Assembly (NCBI GenBank): GCA_009760855.2
Contig: WPIO01000010.1
Location: forward strand, 5,424,501-5,488,500
Source of the DNA: Cristatella mucedo
Taxonomy: Eukaryota > Bryozoa > Phylactolaemata > Cristatellidae
DNA length: 64,000 bases
Direction of reading: 5' to 3'
The translations under genes were made by a program, and so were the position numbers. Numbering within the stretch: position 1 is the first letter of the stretch; every line of letters starts with the position of its first letter. Of the stretch, positions 36,552 through 48,500 are shown piece after piece. The notes beneath the pieces were generated by a model, which was given only the letters and a program-made list of their open reading frames with translations, did not search any database and was not told the origin of the DNA.

Positions 36552-36636
36552 TGCCCATCTACCCCCAAATAACTGCAGTTTGCAGCTTTGATCATAGCTG
36601 CAGCAGTCGAGCATGCCTAAGGTGTTTCATGCCCCT

Positions 36637-36740
36637 AATAATAATATTAATCATAATAATGCCTTTTACATAGCACCCCTAGAGAACTAAATCTCTTTCT
36701 AGGTAATTACATTTGCTGCGCAGGAAGCACAATCGAATGG
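36637..36740 (-). mobile_element. LINE A tail fragment, reverse
   Basis: TAATAATATTAATCATAATA, GCACCCCTAGAGAACTAAATC, TTTGCTGCGCAGGAAGCACA; homology then ends. Confidence 0.75.
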
Positions 36741-37228
36741 TTCTATGCAAGATTAGCCTCCAGAGAGGCCACGTGGCTCAGAGAGATGCTAACAGGGCTA
36801 TAGTGCTCCAACTTCCGGTAGGTTACTTGTGGATGATGCCAGCGAATTTAATAAATAGCCTCCGACCAAAAACGTTCTTTTTAGTCAGCTGCCAGATGTT
36901 CCAGTACGATTTGAAAGCCAAGGCTTTGGCCATCTGGTAAGCCCATTAGGTTAGAGATCTAGCTGCCATGCCAAAATCCCGGATGCCAATTTGGTTTTAG
37001 TATTTGATAGGGAGCTATGGATGGTTCGAGGGATAAACTAGACAATACTGCAATGTTGGACGAGGAAGTATTTCAAATAATTAAGCTGCAGCCTCAGCAC
37101 GGAGGGTCGTGAAAGTGAATGAGAGGCCCTTAAAGTCACTTTGCTGCTTGACAGAGACCATCTCCAGACCAGTGAGAAATGACTTAATGTGGCAGCAGCA
37201 GTGACGTCACCGACTAAGAAGCCTAGAT

Positions 37229-37231
<3 letters not shown>

Positions 37232-37298
<67 letters not shown>

Positions 37299-37344
37299 GC
37301 ACACACACACACACATATAGTGTGTGTGTGTGTGTGTGTGTGTG
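37232..37344 (+). repeat. (CA)n then (TG)n palindrome
   Basis: About 40 CA units (a few CG) to 37314, a CATATAG centre, then 12 TG units to 37344. The two runs are complementary and could fold into a 24-bp or longer hairpin. Directly followed by LINE copy A7. Confidence 0.95.
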
Positions 37345-39030
37345 CCATGCATAACTAACTTCGTTAACGTCATTAGCCTTAGGTAATGTCCCAGCACATT
37401 TAAAAAAGCTGTAGTCAGGTCACTACTCAAGAAAGCAACACCAGACCAAGAGAACTTGAGCAACTACCGCCCAGTCTCCCCTCTGCCATTCATATCAAAG
37501 ACACTGGAATGAGTCATGGCTGACCAGCTGAACTCATATAGTGAAACTTCAAACCTTGCTAGTAAGTTCCAGTCTGGCTTCAGAGCCAATCACTCCACAG
37601 AGTCAGCATTGATTCGGGTGTACAACGACATACTTAGGAATGCAGACATGGGTACAATATCTGGTTGTTTCGCTCGATCTTTCGACAGCTTTTGACACTA
37701 TCGATCACCAAGTTCTTCTAGAGCGCCTCTCATCTCGCCCGGGCATCACTAGCACTGCTCTGCAATGGTTAAGGTCCTATCCCAGTTGGAGAATCCAGAG
37801 TATTGATGTGAATGGACAAAGATCATCCGAGGAACCTGTGAACTATGGGGTACCTCAGGGCTCCATGCTCGGTCTGGTTCTTTTCACGGTTTATACTCAC
37901 CATCTTGCCGATGTAATTACAAAGCACAATCTAGGCTTTCACTTCTATGGGGATGACACTCAGTAATACTTTGGCTTTGATCCCACCCAATCCTCCAGCA
38001 CGTCGAATTCTCTCAATTCCCTTGTTGCATGCACTAATGACATCTGCACATGGATGGCAGCATATTTTCTTAAAGTAAATGATGATAAAACTAACTTACT
38101 GGTTATGAGCAAACCAAGTGTGAATCAGAAATTGGCAAGGCTAACGCTCGAAATCGGCTCTGCCAGCATATCTCCTGTTGAATCTGCACGAAGTCAATGT
38201 GTCATGTTCCAAAGTGACCTTTCGTTAGGTGACAACATCAGCTCCACACAATCAAGTCTGCCTACTTTCAGCAACATAACATTGCTTAAATTCGGGCTTT
38301 TTTAGATAAGGATACTAGGTCTAAGTTGGTCCATGCATTTGTGACATCCCGTCTAGACTTCTGTTACTCACTGCTTGCTGGTCTACCGGCATGTGCAATC
38401 AGACGCTTACAGCTGGTGCAAAACTTTGCAGCTAGGCTTATCTGTCGTGAGCATAGTAGTTGCCACATCACATCACTTCTCGCCGACCTGCACTGGCTAC
38501 CAGTAAAGCAACATACCGACTTAAAGATTTTGTTACTCACTTTTAGGTCCCTTCTTTGGCTCCAGCCTACCCATCAGACGTACTCCCCCACCAGGCTAAG
38601 CATAGTACCACCAGCTTTTCGGAATCTAACTGTTTACCTATACCTGGTAGAAACCTCAAATCCTTTGGTGACCGTGCATTTAGTTCGTATGCTCCCTAAG
38701 CCCGGAGCTCACTCACAACTTGCGTCACGACATCCCCTGACTTGACCACATTCAAAAAGAAATTGAAAACCGTCTATGTATGACAGCATTTAGTAGGTCC
38801 TTGGGATTCATCCTTTATGGTATCATGCATGCTAACACTGTTGCATGCTGCCACTAACCACACTTGCATGCTGGCTCTGTGCATGTCACCCCTAACTACG
38901 TTTTTCATGTTGTTTTATCAAGCATGATACCACTCACCACTCGATCGTGTTTCCTTGCAGCAAATATAAAGCACCTAGAAAGAGATTGAGTTTTCTGAGG
39001 GTGCTTTATCAAGTGTATTATTATTATAAG
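37345..39030 (+). mobile_element. LINE A copy A7, RT to 3' end
   Basis: Forward copy from the RT start: TTTAAAAAAGCTGTAGTCAG, then LDLSTAFDTIDHQVLLE, YGVPQGSMLGLVLFTVYTHH, DDTQ followed by a stop where the others have [39 protein letters not shown], ending in (ATT)n at 39030. It keeps the frame through the site where A1 and A2 are frameshifted. Confidence 0.9.
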
Positions 39031-39749
39031 GCTTCTAATTACTGTGTGAGTACCTGCAAGTAGTGAATTACATAAGTCTAGATTTTACGTTAATTATATA
39101 CAGATTAATTTGAACTCATTTCCCAGAAAACAGTGCAGCAGGAAAATAGCTCACTTGAGATATTTAAGATGACTTGCTCGCCAGCGAATTGCCAAAATAG
39201 CCCCTGTCCCCAATCGGTCACCATCAGGTCCTGCAGAATCCATTCAACTAGCTGACAATTGGATCCACCCTTGGCCACGGCACCTGTGTTCAGTGCCCTG
39301 CCGACGAACGTCACGAGATGATGCAATAAAGATAACTCAATGAAGAAGACATAATGTCCCACCACACCTCGATCTCTTTTAGATGTTAGCCGTCATCCGG
39401 GTGCAAAGGTCGGAAGTAATAGTAAGAATAATGAAGATAAAAATAATGCATCTGTAAGGCCCTACGAGGGCACTTGAACAAGGCAAGGCAGGAAGTATGC
39501 CAATTGGTTTGTGATTAACGAGCTGCTAGGAAGTCAGCGGAAGAAAGCCGAAAGATCAAAGAGCCGGAGGCTGGGTGTCATAGGATCAACTTGATGGCAA
39601 ATCAGCAACAGGACAGCAGCCTCATTATTACAGTTGACAAGTCAACCGTGGTTTTGATAAACAACCTAGCAACCCGTTCGTCGTTTAGAAGGGGGAAGGC
39701 TTCCCGAGCCTCACAGCTTCAGCCTCAAAATCGACTACGCCAGCCTACT

Positions 39750-40260
39750 TTCTGCAAAGAAACGTTGCTAGTTGGTGTACGAATCGGAAGCTTAGCTGGT
39801 CAGTCGTGAACGTCCCAAATGCCAAATTACACCACTTCTTACACTAGCCTGCATTGGTTCTACATGGTTAGCAGTATCGACCTCAACGTCCGGTGACTCA
39901 GTTTTAGGTTCCTTTATTCTATTTCGCCGGTCTGCCTATCTTAAATACTTAAGCTTACAATCCTTATTTTGTGTTCCTCTGATTACAGTCGATTAGATTA
40001 GCCTCCAAACAGCTTTGCATCCTTTCAAGATCATACGTGTCAATTCGTAGGCTTATACAACTGGCAACTCAAAACAAACTGACGGCATGTATACATACCT
40101 CTGTCTTGGACATTTAAATTGTAGCTAACAAACCTCAATTAATCACAGACCGTCCGACCCATCCTCTGTGTGCTCATGTTCCATATGTTAAACAGTGCTT
40201 GTCGTTTTTCACTAACGAGCCGATATACCTTTCCAGCCCTTGTACGGTATCTAATGGGAG
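39750..40260 (+). mobile_element. LINE A remnant, badly decayed
   Basis: CTTAGCTGGTCAGTCGTGAACGT, CACTTCTTACACTAGCCTGC and TCAGTTTTAGGTTCC follow the order of the LINE A C-terminal region; later homology is doubtful. Confidence 0.5.
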
Positions 40261-41885
40261 ACTGAAGTTCTCATGATGACAAATACATTAAAATTATTTC
40301 ACCATTGCTATTTCACCTTCTTAATACCGACTATAAGTTAGTTTCTTGACTAAAAGCTAGGTTTTATTTTATCTGCAGCCGACCACGGATAAAAATGGAT
40401 GCTAAAGCCCAAATTAATAGAACAGAGCTTACTCACAAAAGGCAAATTCTTAAGAGATGACAGAAATTACCACAGCTAGCAGCCAGGGATGAGCCTATCA
40501 GATGTCAATAGGCTAAGTACACCAGGAAGTTGCATTTACTCACTGACCACCACTAGATGCTAACCTTAGGCGGTACCTCGAGACAGTGTCTAACAAGTTA
40601 TTCAGTCGACTCGACCAGCAGGGTTGTTAAAGCAGTTCTGCCGGGGCGGACATACGGTTTGATCGATCAGATACAGAGCAACAGCTGCTACAAGCTTGCT
40701 TAAAGCTAGTTCACTCTTCTTTTATGTAAACAGAATTCGGAAATTTAGTCGGTCAGCTTAGGAACTCATGTAGCTAGAACCTTGCTCTCCGATACAAATC
40801 AGGCATTGTGCTATTCGATCGATACAACACCGTTTTAGCAGCAAAGATAATTGTTCAGTTGAGATATCTTCAATGCTGCAGAGAGGTCACCTAAAGCCAC
40901 CGACTCATGCATCCACTGCCACTGAACAAACTAGACTAATATTGATGGGCTCATTATCCTTAATTCTAGTCCGGTAATGCATACTTTTACTTAGCAATAC
41001 CATGTGACACCATGAAAAGGCATGAAGATCCTGTAGAAAATGAATTTGTTGCAGAACAACTTTGAAGAAGTTAAGCAGTTAAAAGCCATGGGAGTGAGAT
41101 CTAACACTTTCGTGTGATAATGATTGAACTCAAAATAGGGGTTTACTGGGCCAGTGGTTTGCCAACTGAGTCACCTGGTATTAATGCCATAGGTTTAAAT
41201 GATCCTCCTAAGCACCAAATTTCACATTTCACTGCTCTTAAGGTATGAAATAAAAAGCGATGTCAAAGAGGCCATGTGTTGTTCCATGAAGCCACCAGTT
41301 GCACTCTAGGTGTCCTTATATGTAAGCATTGGGGCAGCAATGGAGAATACAAGTAGCAAGCAGTCATTGTATATCACTAGTAGCAGCTGCAGTTAGATGC
41401 AATGCCAGCACCTTTAAGTACTGCATTTAGAGTATGAGAACTAATTCTCAGCTTAATAATTGGAGAACTGGTAAAGGAAACCAGAGATTGCCGGATCAGT
41501 GTATGATCACGACAAAATGTTCTGTCCTCAAGTTCCACAGTAGAAGACCTTTGGCCATGCAGTATTTTTAAGTTTCGGCTCTTCCATTTGGCAGCATAGT
41601 AACTCTAAAGCTCACACAAACCTAAACCGAGAAAAGAGCTGAACTAGAGCCTACTTCACAATGGCGGCACACCACAAAATTACAATTACTACAGCTTTTG
41701 TAATTGCATATCGATGCATGCGGAATTAAAATCTGCCAAAAAGTTGATTATGCAGGCTGATGGGTGGTGCACAAACTCACTCTTTGAAGCAGCATAAACA
41801 AAATAAAGCAATCGCTTTACAACATTTACCTAATGGACCAGAGCTGATGCTACGATCATTATGGTCAATTTGAGGTCGGACGAAG
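40261..41885. other. 3' flank of SMPDL3, nothing recognised
   Basis: Should contain the SMPDL3 3' UTR (read right to left). I could not place a polyadenylation signal with confidence. Confidence 0.4.
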
Positions 41886-42553
41886 TCAAGCTAGGGGCTC
41901 ATAGCTGCCCCTGGACCTTCTGCTGCTACCGCGTCGACGGAGCTGACGGCGCCTGAAAAACCAGGCGATAGCAGCGACTGCAGCCACAACCGATGCACCA
42001 GCCACAGCAGCAATGACATAGTGCATATAACTTGGCGCCGGGTAAGAATGTCCATGGTGAGTCGAATGGGACGTAGTTACTGTGGTGTGCAGCTCAGTTG
42101 TCGTCCCGTGATTGTCAATGCACAGCCTGTAGGCAGCGTAATCAACATGACCAATGGCACAGAAATGCGCTGCTGAGCACGCTGAATCACAGAGGCCACC
42201 ATCCTGTCCGAACGAGTTGAATTTCAGATACGAGGCGAAAGTTGATGATGAGCTATTTGCAAAAGAACGCCAAACTTTCAACAACGACTCAGCAGAAGCA
42301 TCTCCAGTGTTGTAAGTGGCTGTAAATGAGTATTCCTCCGTCCAAAACTTGCTAGCATCAGGTTTCTCTGAACCAGGTGGAACATTGGCGTTTGCAGCAG
42401 TCAAATTAAAATAGTACTGAGTATAGTCCAGAATAGTCATTGTGCTTTTATCATAGGAATAAAGCCGAATGGATGGATTTCTGCCCGGAAGTATACCACC
42501 AAGAGGTGTTACAGATGGGCATAGGAAAGCAGCTCCAGACGATACATCTTCAA
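41886..42553 (-). CDS. SMPDL3: SMPDL3 exon 6, C-terminal domain and membrane anchor
   Basis: The exon starts after TTTCTGCAG. FLCPSVTPLGG and NPSIRLYSYD close the phosphoesterase core. The ASM C-terminal domain follows with four Cys (about residues 421, 425, 431, 444). After a Thr/Ser/His-rich stalk, a hydrophobic Ala/Val segment (about 478-499, starting YVIAAVAGAS) precedes FRRRQLRRR and a Ser/Arg tail ending SYEPLA-TGA. That is type I membrane topology. A basic tail after the hydrophobic run argues against a GPI signal. Confidence 0.92.
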
Positions 42554-45500
42554 CTGCAGAAACAAAATTTCCTTTTTAAGGGATGACTACATAATTATGA
42601 GAAAAGCCAGCATCAAGTTTAAACGTTACAGCACAGTATTCAAGCATAGTAATGTCTTAGCAATAGTAAAGATAACAATAACAGCAATAATAGTAAACAC
42701 ACCTAGTTCAATCAAACCAGGCTTAGTATACAAATTTCAGAATACTATCACGGCTCAATGATTGGCTGCTGTGTCTGACCACCGGAGGCACATAGAGGAT
42801 ACTCAATCAAACAGAACTTGGGCAAGCACATATCTCGACATAAAGCCGTTATGGATGGCTACTGCAAAAGTTGGTGCAAATAAATCAATATCAGCTGATT
42901 TAACAGCCTCATTTGTATAGCAGCACAAGAGTATCTCTACTAATTAAAGCGAGAAAGTCCATAACGTGGCAAGATGGCGCCGCTTGCGGCACGTGGTAAG
43001 ATGGCGCAGTTCCAACAAGTGCCAAGATGGTGCAGTGTTGTCTTCCGTGATGGAACTACTATGCGAAGCAAGTCCACAGGCAGCGAGCTGCTTGTGGCAG
43101 CAGAAGAGCCTGAAACTGCTTAAAGTTGGCAAGAAAGAATCGCCCACTGCAGATTTCGAAACCACGACCTTAGTCGTGAAGAGCTAGCACCTTGCCTACT
43201 GGGCCATCGCAGCCCTTAAGCTGCAGGCGTGCCTTTAAATGACAAAAACATTAAACATCTCAAAACCATTAATGAGAACACCAATCATGTTACCCATAAA
43301 CTACCAAACAATTATTTTTGCTTATAAACAACCCACTTCATCCCACTTGCTGGAAAAAGCATTATGAGTCCACCTAATAAACATACACTAATGATGTAAG
43401 TCCTGGACAAACAGCCATCGTCAGGACAGACACATATAATGAACTAACTGTACTGGGACTGCAGTGTGATGGCTTAGGTTCTATCACTGTGGGAGCATCC
43501 ATTCAAACGGCCAACATTTATCCAAGGAACAGGAGCACAACAATGCACAAAATCAGGCCAAAATGGTTAGACAAGATATGTACTATTGCAACAAATCAGG
43601 CCTGATGATAAAAGGACACCACAACCAAGTTTGCAGAAACATTGATGCTATCCAGTCACGACCTCTGTAAGAATCTTGGGTATTTCGGCCTGTGCGATAG
43701 CATGCTTTGATTTGGTGAATAACTCTGCACCTCTGATTGCATGTTGAGAACAACCCAGCTTCCGTATTAAAGCACTTTTCAGCGATCTGCACTGGCTCCC
43801 AATCAAGTAGAGTAACGACTTCAAGTTTTTGCCACTAACTTTGAGGTCCTTGTATTCTCTTGCTCATGCCAACATATCCAAACTATCTCCCAATCAGGAT
43901 AGGCATTAATATCCGATTCTCTTACGAATCAAATCGTTTAGGTGACCCTCTAACCAACCTCAAATCTTTTGAAGACCCAGCCTTAAGTTACTGAGCTCCC
44001 AAAGAATTGAATTCACTCTCGAAGTGGCATCCGATACCCATGACTTATCATTTAAAAAATTTGCAATTCTTAGAACCTCATATAAGTGCATGCCTAGTGG
44101 TGAATCCTGAATTGTTGCCCATTACAACAGGTTTCTCATTGATCGTATAAACTCAAAACTTGCTATTGCTCTAGACAAGCATTGTCCCTGGATAGAATGA
44201 CCACAATGGCATCAAAGAACCACTTTTCTGTACTCAGTAAATACAAAAAATTGATGAAATCCCAGAAGGCTTAAACATATTTTGACGAAAACAGGTTTAC
44301 ACATGGTTGCTTCAGGTTCGAGGAATACTTCAGCAAGTGCAAGTGAAAGCACAAGAAAAGACAATTTTTACTAGCAACTGGCAGTCCAAGCCAGTGGACT
44401 GTGAGCCAATGCAGAGACAGAAAATGGATTTATATCTGGGGTGGGCCCGACCCAAAAGGTTTTTGTCAAGGGCTTATGCGTGCTAACACTGTGCATGCTG
44501 CCACTAACCAAACTTGTATGCTGACCCGATGCATGTCACCCCTAACCATGTTATTCTTCGTTTCTTTAGCATGCTGCTACTAATCATTCGATCATGCTTC
44601 TTTTACAGCAAATGCAAAGTGCCATGAAAGAGATTGAGTTCTCTGAGGGCACTACATCAAATGCATTATTACTATTATTATTATTACTGTATTATTATTA
44701 CCGAGTACTGCCAGATTTCCGTGAGGGGGGCAAGACCCAAAAGTAATAACAATTCGCGAGCACAATCGGAACGTTTATCGGAACGTTTTTAACAAGAATT
44801 CGGTGGTAGCTCATCGAGTAGAAGTAGACCACAATTTCGTCCTTGCAGATCGGTAAGGGGCGTAGAAATGGCAGTGTCCGGACCTGTGGCTATAGGGAAG
44901 GGGGCTAATGATGCCCCTGCCCCCTGGCTGTGCCACTGAGCCAATGCACAACCCAGTAAGCCACCTGCTTGAAAGACGAGGAGCCGTCGGGCCCGATGCT
45001 TGCCAATTGCAGCTGTAATTTCTTTGCAGCCTTCACAGACAAAACTTCACCTGCTTTCGCCTAGCAGCCCCTGGCAAGACCTAATCTAGCAGCTGTGTCT
45101 GCTAACCTATGACCAGCAGCCTCTTATAGTTTTTTGTCGAATACTCTGGGCAAAGGCAGCTGCAAATCAGCTGAAAAGATGCAGACATGAGTAGTGGTTT
45201 ATCATTAGAACTTCGGGGAGAATTCTAGCGATGCCAATTAGCCAACTGCCAAATTTCCATGTTGACATAAGACATGCTGGAAGGCTACGATAGTAGGAGC
45301 ATTGCTGCTGCAGCCCTGCTTGATCTCTGGCAGCATTCAACAACATTGATCACAACAAACATTGCCTCGAGAATAAAAACAGTGAGTCAGCCTGTTTGAT
45401 GAGGCTAGGGCATGGCTTGCATCTTACCCCATAGCTGAACGCACATTGTCAGCCAGTCTCGTCTAGCACACACATCTCCTCCTGCAGAGTTCCATAAGCG

Positions 45501-48500
45501 GTTATGCTCATCCCTGGTTACTGCTTTGCATCTACACAGAGCATCTCAGTACGGTAATACCGACTAACGGTATCGACTATGATTTCTATCATCACTGAGG
45601 CCTATGGCATTGGCAATGACGTCTATGCCGACGAGCTGCAGCGGCACTTGTCGCTCAAGCCATCAGAATCAACTGCTATGGATAAAATAAATGCCCACAT
45701 TGCCGACATTCAGTACTTGATGTCGGCCAATAGCCTCAAGCTAAATAATGATGAAGCAAAACTCAGTCTCATGAGAAACCCTAATCAGAGTAGGTACACA
45801 TTCTCCGAAATAATAGTGCCGTATTACGACCGTGAGAAAAGTGTTGTTCAAAAGTCTGCCTACATAGTTAGTGACGTTCAATCTCTGTCAATGATTTGGG
45901 AGACTTGACCTAAGTAGCTGGCGATGAGAGATCTTACAAGCTTCCGGCTTCCTCTAGACTGGGCTGCTATAACTAAGTAATGGAAGGGCAATCAAAACGA
46001 AATTTTGCCTCATCTCGGCTGACACAGCCCCAGCTGGAAAGTCGGCTCTGAGATGATGCTCGCGCAGAATGTCGGGTTTGTGGCCAACTATCGAGTTTCC
46101 CCTAACCAAAACTGTGTGGCTACTTTCTCCAGAGCGATTTCCTCAAATATCAAATTCGGGTGCTAAGCTGCCGAAAATCACTAAAAGGGCCCAAGGACAG
46201 TGGTGCACCATCATTCCTAGCCTGGTCCCCTACCCTGCGCCTTTTTGCCTAGCAAGTGACTTCACTCGGGTCTGCTCACAGCTCAGCTCTAGCTCGCTAG
46301 TCGGTTAAAGGGCTGTTAGAAATGCGTGCATTGCATTTCTAGTAAAGCCCTCTCAGCTCCTCCTAGAAGGATATGTTCTTTCATGCCGGCGTGCCGAGTT
46401 TGCCCAATGCCAGATCACACCAGCCTTTGTTAACATTAGCTGTGCACAGCCGTCTGTTTAGCTCACTCGAAGTGACTGGCCTGGGTCAGCAGGGCCTCCT
46501 CATAAGCTCCATGCACAGCCAAGCTAGTCGTCCATTGGTTAGCTACACCTGCTCGGCAATCCTATTTGATTCAGGACCGAAGCACCAAGCACTAGCAGCA
46601 TCGCCGATCTCGAACACACGAATACACACCGCCTGTCCACGAGCTCTTTCAGTAGCCATTCAGCAATGGCGGCAGAATCCAGCTGCCACAAAACCCTGCA
46701 TGACCTTCTGCAGTACCGAGAGAGAACATTTGAAGATTATGAAAACTAGTTGCTCGACCGTAAATCGAGCATCTGATGCAACCATGGAACATTCGCAACT
46801 TGTCAACACACCACTTCAAGTCTCATTAATTATACGTTCGTTGCTTTCAGCAACGAACACCGGGATAAATTCCGAAACTGATGAGATATTCTTGCTAGTA
46901 ATTATAACAAGTTATGCCAAAGCTACCGGATCTTTCAACAAACAGACTCGGGGCAATGCCCATGGTCACAGGTTTGGTATAGAGCCACTGCATTCGAGTT
47001 CAAGTGGCACATATCTATGTGCCTGCACTAGGTGGGCAGCAGCATTAGAGGCGGCAGCACACATCTAATGCCAATACTAACAACGACAATAATAAGAGGC
47101 TACAAATCTGTGAAGGAACAGATTCTTGCAGCCTGCTAGCACTGGGCGGATTCCTTGGGAGGGCTCTCAGACTGCCTAAGTAGCAGTAAGCTCACGATCA
47201 GTGGAAGGGCAGACGATGACTCGGCAGATGACTTGGCAGTCCTGCCCAAATCCATGCATTGGTGGCATCTGTGAGGAGATCAACCTACCACAAACTGTGG
47301 CCAGCTGTCAGGTGGGTTCGGAACGAATAATGGCCCGACAGTGCGAAAAACAATGCATGCATGGAATATAAGGGCTGCCGAAGGAGTACAAAGAGAAGAG
47401 GGCGAGATCCCTCGATGCCGGCAGCCGTCTAGTGTCTGTAGACTGGGTTTGGCCGGTGTAGCTTGAAATAAAGGTTTTGGTGTTGGAGCCAGCAGACTTA
47501 TTGCTCGGTACCCAGCGCTACCCAGCCCGACGACAGGTCGTGCGGAGGGCTGTCAAAATATCACTGCAATGCTTCACACTAAGATTGTGCAGCTGACAGC
47601 TTGGAAGAAAGCACACTGGTCAAAATCTCTGTGAGTGAACTGCATTCACGTGATGCTTGCAAGCTGGTCGGCTTGCCTTTGCACGCGAGTCAGTCAGTTC
47701 CCATTGACAACGAAGCTGCTACTACCATTCACTGCTCTTGTCTGGAAGCACAAGAAATATCGCTAACGAGGCAGGACAGCTGGCAACATGCTCACGTAAG
47801 TCCGAAGAGTCTTGCTGCAGCTGCTTCCAGCTTGGCAGCGATGCAATACTAGAGGAGCCACCGGTGGTTACAGTAGAGCTTGCACAACCTTTGAGCGACT
47901 TTCTGACATTAAGTCGGACGTTCCCTGACAGTAGCCATGGCGATGACTACATTAGACATGCTGACTTGCTCGCCACAAGCTCACCTGAATAATCGCCGAT
48001 AAGGCGGAAGCTGTCCGTGTGTGCGTGACCATAGAACTGTCCAGCGATGACGTCAGAATAGCTTAGGAGGACAGCCGTGTAACGCGAGTTAAAGTCGTCC
48101 TGCATGAATTTGGCAAACGGAACTCTCTCGAACATACCTGGAGGAACGTGAGCAGTCACATAGACCTAAAAATTATTGATATATAACATCGTGAGACCAG
48201 TGAAGGTCAATACAAGCTAACGGCAGCAGAGACCGGCTTTGACCCATGAACACAAGAGATGCCAGATAATGCCAGCTGTATGCCAGCCCATAAGAGGAAC
48301 AGCCGCAGCCACAAGCTAGAGGATAGAGCTATCAAGCAGGAACTGCACGCTAGGCCATATTGGTCATCGGGTCATTCAAAAAGAACGAACACACTCCGGC
48401 AACAGAGTATTTTACCACTTAACTGACTTCTGCTTTGCGAACAGGTCCACGATTTGATCTGTTGAGCAGCAATGGAGGGCATGTATCAAGATGCAAAAAT

